Position numbers and translations under genes: made by a program | Shown here: piece by piece, positions 33,283 to 47,365 of the stretch | How the letters are laid out: each line of letters starts with the position of its first letter | Position numbering within the stretch: position 1 is the first letter of the stretch | Notes under the pieces: model-generated | Told to the model about the DNA's origin: nothing | What the model saw: only the letters and a program-made list of their open reading frames with translations | Database searches by the model: none | NCBI RefSeq assembly: GCF_017654505.1 | Contig: NC_054547.1 | Location: 26,425,975 to 26,489,974, forward strand | Origin: Polyodon spathula | Taxonomy: Eukaryota > Chordata > Actinopteri > Acipenseriformes > Polyodontidae | Length of the DNA stretch: 64,000 nt | Direction: 5' to 3'

Positions 33283-35164
33283 AAACTCAGAAGTGGTTTA
33301 CCAGCTGATAAGCAATGTTTCCTGCAGTAGCGCATCACACATTGCTGAAATACCATGCTACAGTAAACCAGCACTGACACTGTTACTTGCATTGTTCCAA
33401 AAAACTGTCACTGTGAATCAGGAGAATATTAGCTTAAGTACTGTATGTTTAGATTTTTTTTTAAGTGTTCTGCTTTATATCTTTTAATTGTATCCTACAG
33501 TGTCTTCTAACACACCTGCATCTTTTAAAGGCATAATATAAAAGTTTCACTGCCTATTTCTAGCTTGACAATATCGACATCACATCACATTAGTTCATAT
33601 TTTCACAAGGCTGAAATATTTCTCTCCTAACATGTTTTTATGTGTGAAACTTTGGTGTTGCATCAACACAGACCTGAATAACCTGAGGTCTGTGTTCACT
33701 TAAATATAAAGAGCACTTGTATAATACCAATGTTTTTGCTTTAATGTGGACCGTAGTGGCTTTTTAATGCCCATTGGGCTAGACAAAGTAAGGTATATTA
33801 TCTTGCTAATGTTAGTGCTTGATGAATTGTGTCGTCAACATTTTGGTGCTGAAAAGTTCCATACAAGGCTGTTTAAATGCCACTAAAAAATTGTGGTGGC
33901 ATTTTCTTTGGGACTGTTTTCTGCGTAGCATGCAAACGAATGAAGGAGAAACAAAAAACACTTGGGAGAGAATGAGCAGTCTGGGAACACACAGAACCAA
34001 TTCTTCTGCTTTGAAAGTGATAATATTACAGATACTGAGATGGGGCCTGTGCTGCAGGGAATAATGTATGGGTTACGGAAATAGGTTTGTTTTGTTAAGA
34101 CCAGAAAGAGGTATGCATCATTATAGTATAAAGCCTCACCTCTGAGAAATGCATAATCTACACAATTTATTGCATTTAGTAATGACAAATAATGACGTGT
34201 TGGAAAATTGAATGCTTGATGAGTGCTGTTTACAATAACAATCTTGTTTACATCCCATTTTGGATAACTATCATTAAAGAAAATAGAAAACTGTCATTTT
34301 TTCTAGTGAATGAAAATGGCCTCTTTTGCTGTAACAGAAGGTAAATAGACTAGATAGGTGGCACAAAATGGCCAATTTAATGTCAAGTTAATAGGGTATA
34401 GAGAACAAGCCATTTGACAAGTAACTGGAGGAACTCAAATTGATCATTTACTGGTGGTGGGAGATGGAAAAAATGGTCACTGTTTTGTGTTTTAATCATT
34501 GGTGAACACAGGCTATTTTGTTAAATGTTAGGACTTATGCTTTTCATTAAACTATAATACTACCTGTATATATGTTTTTAATGTTTGTTGGAGCATATGA
34601 GTTGTAAAACCAGTTTTGGCAGAGAATACTACTGTTCATTGCAAGAATTATATTATATTCTTAGCTATTAATTGTTTTATTTATTTATTTATTTATTTTA
34701 TGTTGAATCCACACATTACACGTGTTTACAGTAGTTATCACCTGTTAAACTTTAAAAGAAATTAAAACACACACATTTTCTGTATAGGTTAAGCATTTTC
34801 TTTTTTATCTTGTTATATTGTACCCCGCTGTGCTTTAACACTGTGTGTGAAAATAGACAATTAACAATTAAAAAGTAAATATAAATCAATAACTCAAACA
34901 TATAAAGCACTTCATATTGAATACTGTATGATATAAAGTGTAGGCCCTTTTATAACTATTGTAGAAAAGGTAATACAAAACATTTGTATTCTTCTGTAAA
35001 AGGACATCATGGTAAATGATGGGGAAAAAAGAAGGTAAAGATAAGAGAACTGGTATAGAAGGGTGTTTTTCTAACACAGCAAATCACACCAACGTGTGCT
35101 AGCAAATCATTATGGTCAAAGATATTGTGATAGCCAGTGTTTTGCTAGAACACATAGTTTGAAT

Positions 35165-35166
<2 letters not shown>
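33283..35166. other. Non-coding DNA with one perfect hairpin
   Basis: No gene is seen. A perfect 11-bp inverted repeat AACACAGACCT / AGGTCTGTGTT lies at 33665-33696 with a 10-base loop. A (TTTA)n run is at 34674-34700. Confidence 0.5.
34674..34700. repeat. (TTTA)n microsatellite
   Basis: About six TTTA units. Confidence 0.9.

Positions 35167-35217
<51 letters not shown>
35167..35217. repeat. (AAT)n microsatellite, 3' tail of the LINE
   Basis: A pure AAT run. On the minus strand it is (ATT)n directly after AATAAAG, matching the 3' terminus of CR1/L2-type LINEs. Confidence 0.93.
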
Positions 35218-35218
<1 letters not shown>

Positions 35219-35428
35219 CTTTATTTTATAAAGCACCTAAATGCACGCATCTTAAAGCTCTCTACAAAAAAAACAGATAACCATATATACATACAGCATA
35301 TTAAGAGTATACATAACATAAAAAGAAATTACACAATTCAGAAATCAAATCATGATAAAAATGCCTTAACATAAAAGTGTGTCTTTAACTGTTTTATAAC
35401 TATCAACTGTCTTAGCATCCCTGATAGA

Positions 35429-36681
35429 TTAAGGAAGGTCGTTCCAAAGTTTGGGCACATAACGACAGAAAGCCCTATTGCCCATGGAGTGTAGCTTAGT
35501 TATGGGTATTGCCAATAAATCCGAGGATGAAGAACGTAGATTACATACAGGTGTGTATTGTGTAAGCAATTCAGCAATGTAACATGGAGCTGAACCGTTC
35601 AAAGCCTTGTAGGTTAACAACAGTATTTTAAAATCAATCCTGCTCTCAACCACAGAGAACACAGGCATGAACTAACCTCTCTGCATCAGGCACAGACAAC
35701 ATAGGGCGCAGACGAGCAATGTTATGAAGGTGAAAAAAGAACACCTTGGTGACATAGCAGATATGTGACTCGAAAGTAAGGCTAGGATCAAAGACCACAC
35801 AAAGAGTCCTAACTACAGAGCTAGATTTAACTTCAAGCCCATCGATCACTACGCTAAAAGGTCCACATTTCTAAGTTGTCGAGGAGAGACATTGTTTCGG
35901 TTTTATCACTATTTAATTGTAGGAAGTTTTGCTGCATCCAAGTTTTAATCTCAGTCAGACAATTATCAAGAGCCTAAATGGCCACATTAGTATCAGGTGT
36001 GATGTGAAAATATAATTGTGTGTCATCTACATGAGTGAAAACTCACACCGTGATGACGTATGATCTGTATGGCAGTATATAGATATTAAAAAGTAATGGT
36101 CCTAAAATAGAGCCCTGTGGTACCCCAGTAGATACCGGGTTAAGGTCAGATGTATAGCCGCCCATAGAAACACATTGCCTACGATCAGACAAGGGACAAC
36201 GGTTTAGAATGCCATTGTTTACAGTATGGAATGCAGCACTAAGATCTAATAGGACCAAAATGGTTAGTGTACCAGGTCATTAACAACCTTAACAAGGGCT
36301 ATTTCAGTCCTATATCTTGATCTAAAACCTGACTGCAAAGGTTCATAAATGTTGCATTCCAATAGATGACTCTGTAGCTTCTGAGCCACTGAGCCATTTT
36401 AGGATTTTACACAGAAAGGGCAGAATAGAGAGCCTATAATTTTTTTTTAACAAAGGAGTCACTACGGCGTATTTAACTGCTGATGGAACTACTCCAGAAC
36501 TCAGTGACTCGTTGATGATATCAGTCACTACCGGGCTGAGAACTGAAAAATGTGACAAAATGAGTGATGTAGGAACTGGATCTAGGGAGCAAGTGGTAGG
36601 CTTCATTTTAGTAACTATTTCAGCCAGCCTTGAAGAAGTAACCTCAGCAAAACAGAACAAACAGGTACCGTTAAAAGCCAA
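35429..36681 (-). pseudogene. LINE reverse transcriptase and C-terminal domain (broken)
   Basis: Several minus-strand frames make up the relic. 36681-36343 has the fingers region (KMKPTTCSLDPVPTSL, GVVPSAVKYAVVTPLLKK). 36258-36043 has the palm ([13 protein letters not shown] with the first catalytic Asp, then [17 protein letters not shown]). Around 36,020 the frame continues with HVDDTQLYF: the catalytic Asp-Asp pair is kept, but the usual F/YA before it has become HV. 35849-35646 and 35668-35429 carry the thumb and C-terminal part, ending RIDFKILLLTYKALNG...APCYIAELL and NRAFCRYVPKLWNDLP. Multiple frameshifts and stops make it non-functional. Confidence 0.88.
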
Positions 36682-36958
36682 TATATTAGGGGCCGAATGG
36701 CAAGGGGGCAGAAACTAACAGTTCCTGTATGATGTTGTCGATTTTAGTTAGAAAATAGTCAAGAAACCACATTGCTCCCTAGAGTCAGTAGATACAGGGA
36801 TTTGTTTCAGTTTTAGCATGCAATACATTGTCAAGAACAGATGCCTGGGATTAGCAGAGCCTTCTCTAATGAGATTAGAATAAAAAAGCGATCTGGCTGA
36901 ATTTTTAGAGCATTCCTATATACAGTTTTATACTCCCTCCATAAATCAGATTGAATTG

Positions 36959-37885
36959 TTAGACCAGTATCCCTCCACCTGCGTTCAAGCCTGCACCCTG
37001 CATGGAGGGTAACTGATCATTATACCGTGGTGAACAATGGGTATAGGAAACCAAACATGCCAGGATATCAAGCACTTTGTGCAGGTTCGTATTATAAGAC
37101 TCCACCATATCCGCCAGCACCCGAGGCTGATCGTCATAAACTGGAGTAGGAAACAAACTGTCAGCAAAGGCGATCGGATTAATAGAATTAACATTGTGAA
37201 ATTTAACAGTGCGCTTAACTTTCACTGCAGGCACTGGTAAATCCAAATTAAACAAAACGACCAAATGATCAGAAATTGTTAACTCAAGAGATTGGAGATT
37301 AGTAGCCGATAGACTTGTAGTAATAACTAAATCAAGAATATGACCACGATTGTGAGAAGAGACATTTACATGTTGTGTGAACCCTAAACAGTCCAGAAGA
37401 GGCAGAAACTCTCTTGACACAGAATTGAGAATCAACATGAATATTAAAATCTCTATAATAGAATTTGAGCGTAAAAACGTTAAAAGGTCCAACAGCTCAT
37501 TTAGAAAATAAGTATTATGTTTTGGGGGACGGTAAACCAGAACCACCACCACAGGTACAACAGAGACTAATTTAAAGGCTAGACATTCAAATTTAATAAA
37601 GGCAGGGAGAACAACAGTTGTAGCATTATAAGCAATTATTATACACAACAGCCAACCCGCCACCACGACCTAACGTCTTTTCCAGAAATAGCCTGAACTG
37701 TCAAGCTGGTTTAGCCAAAACCAGTTGTTCTGTTCATGCCAGGTTTTAGTAAGACATAAAAAGTCTAAGTTCTTTTCAGAGATGACTTTGCTCAACAGCA
37801 AGGACTTATTAGCTAGGGAGTGGGTATTAAATAACACTGCTTTGACAAGTCCAGGTGGCGGAAGTCGACTTATGTCCAGCGACAA
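36959..37885 (-). pseudogene. LINE apurinic-endonuclease-like domain (broken)
   Basis: In an active LINE this domain nicks target DNA to prime reverse transcription. Two frames cover it. The first (37885-37670) has LVKAVLFNTHSLANKSLL and the LDFLCLTKTWHEQ motif with the conserved T-x-T/K-W region. The second (37666-36959) has VVVVLVYRPPKHN (the YRPP motif), a degraded strand where the GDFN motif is expected (MLILNS), LGFTQHVNVSSHNRGHILDL (the GHxLDL motif) and TISDHLVVLFNLDLP with the catalytic SDH. One stop separates the pieces and the GDFN Asp/Asn are lost. Arrangement and motifs match L2-type LINEs of fish. Confidence 0.85.
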
Positions 37886-38000
37886 ATAGCCTTAGAAAAA
37901 CTGCGTAAATTGAAAAGTCTAGCACCAGGATGCTTAGCCAGATGGAGTCACTGGCAAGACCAATTAGTAGTAATATTAACATCAGTAGTAGTAGTAATAT

Positions 38001-38740
38001 TAGCATAATCAGAAATAAAGCCGTGCCCGGAGCACCTGTGCAAATAGTGTGGTCTACACACTATTCCAAGCCCATGACACACCATAGAAACATCACGGGA
38101 AATTGGGAAAGTGCCAGGACATTGTAGGTACAGTAGTTGTAAAATAGAATAACGTAAACACGTTATCATAATGTTCAAAATGCCACAATTGGGCAATGAA
38201 CCAGACAGGCTCAACAGGACAGACCGGAACAATCAGCTGCCGTCTGCAGTCGGCCCACCGATGGAGAAGCTGGCAACAAACCAGCGGGCACCACAGGAAG
38301 GCAGAGCTGAACAACGAACTGCTGGGAGCAGGGTAGATCCAGTGAAGCAGTCGATAGAGATCAACGGTCAGATCAATGAAACATGCAGGCAAGGTCAACA
38401 ATAGCTCCGTGAAACAGCCGGGCAATGCCGGACAACCTGGCGCCTGCAGGTAGACCATGAATCAGGAAGTTGGCAACAGGACCAACGAGGCACCGCAACG
38501 AGCAGGAGCTCAGGAAACGGCAGACCGGCAGGGCAGGGTCGGTTTAATGAACATACAGACAGGGCAGATGAGGTTCAATTGCCACTTGCAGGGTGCCCTC
38601 TGATCGGGTAGTCGGCAATAGCCAACGGGACACGGTAGGTAGCACGGAGCAGGCAGCAGGACCAGAAGGTAGGACGAGGCTTGAATTATATATGTGTTCT
38701 GGCTCCCCTGAAGCCAGCCATATTGCTAGCATCATGTAGA
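38001..38740. other. GC-richer block next to the LINE, possibly its 5' region
   Basis: The base composition is clearly richer in G+C than the flanks, with many CAGG/GGCA motifs. On the minus strand it lies upstream of the endonuclease and could be LINE 5' UTR or a degraded ORF1. No protein similarity is visible (the minus-strand ORF at 38093-38458 has no domain), so an unrelated insertion is equally possible. Confidence 0.35.
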
Positions 38741-40705
38741 CACCTTTCAATAAACTCTAGTTTGTGTTGTTCATCATTACTTATTGGCTCTATCACACTT
38801 GGGAAATAAGACGGGCAGTGTACTGCTGCTGAAGTAATATCTTGCTGCAACTGTATTGGATATTCTGTTTGCAGAAATATATTTCGTTTTTATTTTATTG
38901 AATGAAACTCAAGTAAAGATTCTCAAGGGGAGCCCAGCTGGCAAATGGGTTGAAGTTTGGTCTGAGAGAAAGGAAAAAGAAAATAAATGGAGCTTGGTGG
39001 CATAGTGGGCATATTAATTTGTCTATTGTACTGTTCACCAAAATGAGTTGGGTGAGTTCAAGATAGCTCTTTAAAATACTGCACAGTTGGTCTTTGCTCT
39101 GGAGAGCTGCTCAAGACTGAACCACTTGAGTGTTCAGGTCGGGATTAAGGTTCATTTGTAGAGCTGTGAGGAGCAGCTCTCTTGAAGGCTGCTGACACAG
39201 TGCTTAAGTCAGACCCATGGCCTTGACTCTTTTCACAAGCAATACATTTACATAAAACACCATTTAAAAAAGATTTTCAATTATTGCTGGAATCTGTCCC
39301 TATATGTGTACAAAATATGTGACTGAAATGTAGAGGGAACCAAGGCCATCTTATGGGAGTGTGTTGATAGATCATTGAGTACCTCCAGTCTACACTGTGA
39401 AGGGTTTGATCCTGAAACCTCTAGAACAAGAGGTCAATGTTCTATCTGTTAAAGTATTGACAAGCTAACATATTTAATTAGCTCCCTGGGGTACCTGACA
39501 TGGATAAATATTACTATTCTTTGTGATTCTGCATTACCGGTTCATTAAGAGCAATCGTTGTTGTGTACTGCAGTTTCCCTGAACTAGCTGGCCAGTCATT
39601 TTAAAGTGTTGTTAAAGAAATATAAGAGGTGGAACCACAAAGTTCACCTGTTTTAGATCACGGGATCATTGGGGCAGCTGAATAAATATAACCAGCAAAG
39701 CTCTTTGAACTCTTTTATTTGGACATGTTTACTCAGGTTTCTCAATACATATGGAAAAATGTAAGAACCCACAGTATGGGTTGCATTAGAGGTAGATTAA
39801 AAATTAAATTATCTAAAAATGCCAGCACTCCCAAGTTGACTTTGTTCCACGACCGCTGGAAAACAACCAAGGTCCAAGAGGTAATAGGTGAAAGCACTTC
39901 TCAGGGTTCATTTTCAGTGCATTTCTAAGATTTACTCTCTCTTTCAACCACCCTAATTGCCTGACAAGGTCTCGAGGACTTTGCTGCAGTTTATCAGGTC
40001 CTGAGAGCATTTCAGAAAATTGTTTCAAGTTATGTTTAAATGCACTTCAAAGAGGCTGGAAACTAGCCAGGACAATGACATCAAGTAGCAGTTATGGGAC
40101 AGGAATGGCTGGCTAAGCCAAAAAGCAGCAGGAACCAAACTTTTTCAGCCGTACACTTTGGCCCATTGAATGTGTTGTTTAGGCACATCGGGTTATAAAA
40201 CACGTGGCTTTTGAAATGTGTGGTTGCAATTTGCATGAGGTAAACATGTCTAAATGAAAACCTTCTCTCATGCTGTGGCTCAAAGGTTGTATATGCAAAG
40301 TGTTACTTGTGTCCTGAGTTTAGATTCTAAAATTAATGCTTCTAGATATATTTTTTTTTTACATTAGGGGACCGGACATTCTTTACTAGTGATTCAAGCA
40401 GACCCAAAATGTGCTAGGCCTGGAAACTGCTTGGATGAAGTGGTGTTGGGATGTTTGAGAGGCTTAAAGGGGAAAAAACAATATTTTAGTTTGTAATGGC
40501 GGCTACAGAATTTCAGGATCAAAGAAGGTCTTTTTTTAACAAATGCTTGTGCAATTTTAAATAAGCCATTTACAATGTAGTTTTTGTTAGCTAGCAGTCA
40601 AACACTACTTACATTTGCACAAAATGTGTACAGAAAGTTAAGAAAACATGATTTTAGTTCAGTGAGCTGACAGCTTAGTCTAATTCTCAGACGTAAATTC
40701 ATATA
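38741..40705. other. Non-coding DNA, no gene seen
   Basis: No domain-bearing ORF or structured repeat recognised. Confidence 0.5.
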
Positions 40706-42274
40706 CAGTACCATGAAAAAGTATTTGCCCCCTGTGATTTTCTGCATTTTTGCACATTTTTCACCTTGAATTTGGTCAGATCTTTTTGTGGGTTGTAGTA
40801 GTATATAGAGGGAGTCTGAGAGAAAAAGATGACACCAAAGTGGTGTTTGGTGTGCAAGGTAGTCAAACATGCAATCTTCAGGTATGAAAAAGTTATTGCC
40901 CCCCTAGTTAACTCAACCCAATTAAAGAGATAATTAGGTTCAGCTGTTTGAATACTTTGGTTAACAATCAGGCCTGATTTGGGCCAGCCCTGCCCAGTAT
41001 AAGTCTGACTAACTTCGGCCCTTACTATCAGAGCGAAGGTGTCAGCACACAAGTTCTAGAAGCACATCATGCCATGATCAAAAGAAATTCCTGAATTCTA
41101 GAAAAAAGTTGTGGATGCCTACCAGTCTGGAAAGGGTTACAAAGTCATTTCTAAGGCTCTGGGGCTCCACTAAACCACAGTCAGAGCCATATTGTCCAAA
41201 TGGAGAAAGCTTTGGACAGTAGTGAGTCTTCTCAGGAGTGGACATCCTGCCCAATATCTCTAAGAGCAAGGCGTAAAATCATCCAGGAAGTCACAAAGAA
41301 CCCTAGAACAACATCCAGGGATCTGCATGCCTCTTTCGCCTTGGCTAAGGTCAGTGTTCATGACTCGAACATCAGAAACACACTGGGAAAAAAGTGATTC
41401 ATGGCAGAGTAGCAAGGCGGAAATCACTGCTCACTAAGAAGAACATGAATGTTCATCTCAAGTTTGCCAAAAAGCACCTGGATGGTCCTCAAGAGTTCTG
41501 GACCAATGTTCTATGGACAAATGAATCAAAAGTGGAACTTTTTGGCCAACATGGGCCCTGTTATGTCTGGTGAACACCAAACACTGCATTCCACAGTAAG
41601 AACCTCATACCAACAGTCAAGCATGGTGGTGGTAGTGTCATGATTTGTGGATGCTTTGCTGCATCAGGACCTAGACAACGTGCCATCATTGAAGGACCCA
41701 TGAATTCTGTTCTGTATCAGAGAATTCTACAGGAGAATGTGAAACCATCCGTCCGTGAGCTGAAGCAGAAGTCATGCAGCAAGACAATGATCCGAAACAC
41801 ACATATGGTTGAAGATGAAATTTAAAGTTTTGGAATGGCCTAGTCAAAGTCCAGACCTAAACCCCATTGAGATGTTGTGGCAGGACCTGAAATGAGCAGT
41901 TTATGCTCGAAAACCCACAAATGTCACTGAGTTGAAGAGGTTCTGCATGAAGAAGTGGGCCAAAATTCCTATACGGTGCTGTGAGAGACTGATCAATAAC
42001 TACAGGAAGCGTTTGGTTGCAGTTATTGCTGCTAAAGGTGGTGTAACCAGTTATTGAGTAAGGGAGTGATTTACTTTTTCACACAGTATTGGGTGTTGCA
42101 TAATTTTCTTTAATAAATAAATGAAATAAGTATCAAAATTTTGTGTTATGTGTTCATTCTGGGTCCTTTTTATCTAGTATTAGATTTTGGTTGAAGATTT
42201 GATAACATTCGGTGTCAAAAATATGCAAAAATGTAGAAACTCAGACAGGGGGCAAATACTTTTTCACAACACTA
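40706..42274 (+). mobile_element. Decayed Tc1-like transposon (family 2)
   Basis: The left end reads CAGTACCATGAAAAAGTATT after a TA. The right end, read inward, is TAGTGTTGTGAAAAAGTATT, and both continue TTGCCCCCTGT. Inner copies of the GAAAAAGT motif (about 40,889 and 42,075) again give an IR/DR-like layout. The TIRs are about 200 bp but diverged, and the base pair after the right end is TG rather than TA. The transposase gene on the plus strand is broken by several stops and frameshifts. The terminal sequence differs from the element at 5875, so it is a separate Tc1 family and a much older insertion. Confidence 0.92.
41040..42056 (+). pseudogene. Tc1-like transposase, multiply frameshifted
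   Basis: The helix-turn-helix part is in pieces (41,070-41,400, including the in-frame segment SLRARRKIIQEVTKNPRTTS). The catalytic domain follows: VLWTNESKVELFGQHGPCYV, in which the first catalytic Asp (normally W-S/T-D-E) has become Asn; IPTVKHGGGSVMICGCFAAS; the second Asp in a frameshifted QQDNDPKH stretch near 41,780; and the DLNPIE-like region near 41,860 in a further frame. The frame ends near 42,056. It cannot make a functional protein. Confidence 0.88.
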
Positions 42275-42350
42275 TGGCGGTTGAAGGTTAGCAGTGCTTT
42301 GGGTAATTAAGCTCATTTTAAACCTCACATGAAGCATTCCAAAGCTTATA

Positions 42351-42373
42351 GAGACATACATACATACATACAT
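42351..42373. repeat. (ACAT)n microsatellite
   Basis: About five ACAT units. Confidence 0.85.
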
Positions 42374-42532
42374 TGTTATATATATGAATAGACACTGAAT
42401 TGAAGTTTTAAGGGCGCTTTACAAAGATAGTCAGGTTCATGGGATATTACTTATACAACAATTAACAAAACAATTCAACAATTCAACAATGTGCATTTGC
42501 AAATTTTTTTCTCTTCAGCAGGGAGAAATTAG

Positions 42533-45265
<2,733 letters not shown>

Positions 45266-45867
45266 TGTAACAAAAGTTTTGCTTTTGTGGATGAGGAAAA
45301 CGTTGCAAGAAATAGATTATTTCAGCAATTTTTTGCAAAACTCAAAAAATTTTAATTAAAAATTATTCATACTCTGACAAGGAGATTTAAATTATTATCT
45401 AGTTGAGGCAATAATAACCTCTTCTAAACGATTAGGATATTTGTCAATGAGCTTTTGGAATGATTCCTTGGTGATTTTTATTCTTCAACGCAAAATTGTT
45501 CCATTCATTCAAATTCCGAGAACTTCTCTTGTGCACAGTCTTCTTCAACTCATACCAAAGATTCTCAATTGGATTTAGATCGAGACTTTGACCAGGCCAC
45601 TCCAGAACCTTGATTTTATTCTTCTTTAACCATTCTGAAGTAGATTTTCATGTGTACTTTGGATTGTTGTCTTGTTGGAATGTCCAGTTGTGCTTTAAAC
45701 CAAGTTTTGTAACGGAGGGTTTCAGGTGATTGGCCAATATCTTTTGGTATGCTATAGAATCCATTTTACCATGTATTGGAACTGCATTTCCTGTGTTATT
45801 AGAGGAAAAACCGCCCCATAGAAGAATAGTACCATCTCCAAGCTTGACAGTAGGTATGGTGTTGTTC

Positions 45868-46343
45868 CTTTTCAATTCGAAGATAACCACCAAAACACTA
45901 CGTATGGGATATGTCTGCCTATTGGTAGGTGTTCACTGAGTTCTCTATACTAGAGCTGCCGATAGGCCCCTTCCTGGATGACATCCTCGGTCCCACCTAC
46001 CGAGGGGTTAAAACCATCATTCCACAGAAGCCATTTCTCTTTTTACCTTTCAAAACGGTAAGACCCTCTATGCTGGTATCTGAGTGTTTTTTGAAAAAGA
46101 GCTTTGAGTCTATTGTCTGTGCTGCATACATTCTCCAGGTTCTACCACTTGAATGTGGTAGATCCTTCTTTGCCTTCAGTAGGTACGAGGGTCCTGGAGG
46201 ATGCACACTCGTACCGCTAACCTAGGGTTAAGCGGCTCTGGCACGTCCCTCGTATGCTGCCATTCCTTCTCCCTCACGATGGCTCTGGTATACTTTTCCT
46301 ATACATAATGTTTTTGGTGGTCGTCTTCAAATTGAAAGGGAAT
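45868..46343. mobile_element. MITE copy A, inverted relative to copy B
   Basis: The left end CAATTCGAAGATAACCACCA (45,868 onward) is matched in inverted orientation by its own right end, which reads CAATTTGAAGACGACCACCA inward from 46,338. Its first ~175 bases (to about 46,046) are also the inverted repeat of the right arm of copy B. Inside are short hairpins: CTACCAC/GTGGTAG near 46,141-46,160, and GGTACGAG/CTCGTACC at about 46,182-46,217. It has no transposase and its superfamily is unknown to me. Confidence 0.65.
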
Positions 46344-46638
46344 GTTAGGTTTCTTACCATAACCCTGGTCCCCTGAAAGAGTAGATCAGCACCAAACACG
46401 AGGACGCATCGGTCACCCTCACAGGTTCGATGCAAAAAGATAAATGGCTTCCGTGGAATGACGGTTTTAACCCCTCGGTAGGCAGGACCGAGGATGTCAT
46501 CCAGGAAGGGGCCTATCGGCAGCTCTGGTATAGAGAGCTCAGTGAATACATACCAATAGGCAGGCATATTCCATACGTAATGTTTTGGCGGTTATCTTCT
46601 CTTTCAGTGAACTAGGGTTACAGTAAGTAACCTAACGT
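46344..46638. mobile_element. MITE copy B with ~50-bp TIRs
   Basis: Left tip GTTAGGTTTCTTACCATAAC (46,347); right tip read inward GTTAGGTTACTTACTGTAAC (ending about 46,637). Both continue CCCT(G/A)GT..C(C/A)CTGAAAGAG. TTTTC occurs at both outer junctions of the A+B block with the host Tc1 (about 45,867 and 46,640) and may be a target duplication of the whole unit. The ORF in it (46274-46567 minus) looks incidental. Confidence 0.7.
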
Positions 46639-47365
46639 TTTCTTTGTATGCCTCACAAGACTTTCTCCAAACGTAGATTATCAGCGTGACCAAACAGCTC
46701 GATTTTTTTCTTTCATCGCTCCACAAAACCTTTGACCAGAGCTCTTATCCATCATTCAAATGCTGTTTTGCAAACTTTAAGCAATTATCCTTGTGAGGTT
46801 TTCCTAAGAGTGGCTTTTTCCTTGGCCTGCGACTCTACTTGACCTTCGGTTGAAATGGAAACCCCAGTCCCAATTGCAGCCACTTCACTTTGAATATCTT
46901 TGGCAGTCAATCTCGGATTGTTATTAACCTTCCTCACAATTCTTCTTCTTGTTCTTGGTGAAAGAACCTTCTTTCTTCAAGACCAAGGGAGCATTGTGAC
47001 AGTACCATGAGTCTTGTGACAGTACCACCTCTTGGGATACTTTAATGCTTGGAAATCTTCTTGTATCCTCCAGTTTTACTACAATAAATAATTTTCAGAT
47101 AGCTCTTTACTTTTTCCATATTGACTATCACATGAATATCACATTATGCTTACCCCTTTTATAAAGAATGTTCACCTAAAACCCAGCATTTTCTAGACTT
47201 CTAGAATTAGGTTCTGCATTATCATATTGAAATTTCTAGCACCTTGTAGACAATGCTATCATAGCATCAAAGGGTATGAATACTTTTGAATGAGCATTTT
47301 TGGAGTTTTGCAATTGTAGGTGTTTCTATTTCTTGTAACTTTTGTAAAAGCAGAACTTTTGCTAC

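Larger units (their letters stand above)
35167..38000 (-). mobile_element. L2/CR1-clade LINE, decayed
   Basis: Minus-strand remnants follow the expected order: endonuclease (37.9-36.96 kb), reverse transcriptase (36.7-35.9 kb) and C-terminal region (35.85-35.43 kb), then a short 3' UTR with AATAAAG and an (ATT)n tail at 35167-35217. Short tandem repeats instead of poly(A) at the 3' end, and an APE-type endonuclease, are features of the CR1/L2 group. Frameshifts and stops split the ORF into many pieces, so this copy is inactive. The 5' boundary is uncertain; recognisable protein ends near 37.9 kb. Confidence 0.9.
45430..47119 (-). pseudogene. Tc1-like transposase, interrupted by a nested insertion
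   Basis: The start region at 47,119 reads MEKVKSYLK, then a KTGGYKKISKH stretch (first helix-turn-helix) with stops. The gene is broken into frames up to about 46,645, including a LFGHADNL stretch after the first catalytic region. After the inserted MITEs it resumes at about 45,866 with NNTIPTVKLGDGTILLWGGF, then WTFQQDNNPKYT (second catalytic Asp) and, after a frameshift, [15 protein letters not shown] (catalytic Glu) near 45,580. A tandem TTGTGACAGTACCA duplication is at about 46,994-47,029. Non-functional. Confidence 0.85.
45266..47365 (-). mobile_element. Decayed Tc1-like transposon (family 3), split by nested MITEs
   Basis: The ends pair as diverged inverted repeats: left AACAAAAGTTTTGCTTTTG (about 45,269) and TTGCAAAACTCAAAAAATTT, right (read inward) AGCAAAAGTTCTGCTTTTA and TTGCAAAACTCCAAAAATG. 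The inner TATTCATACTCTG / TATTCATACCCTT motif is at 45,366 and 47,277. A related right end at 53.6-54.0 kb shows that the true tips (CAGTTGTAGTCAAAAGTGTA) are missing or unrecognisable here. The transposase gene runs on the minus strand from 47,119 to about 45,430 and is interrupted by about 770 bp of MITE sequence at 45,868-46,640. Confidence 0.85.
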
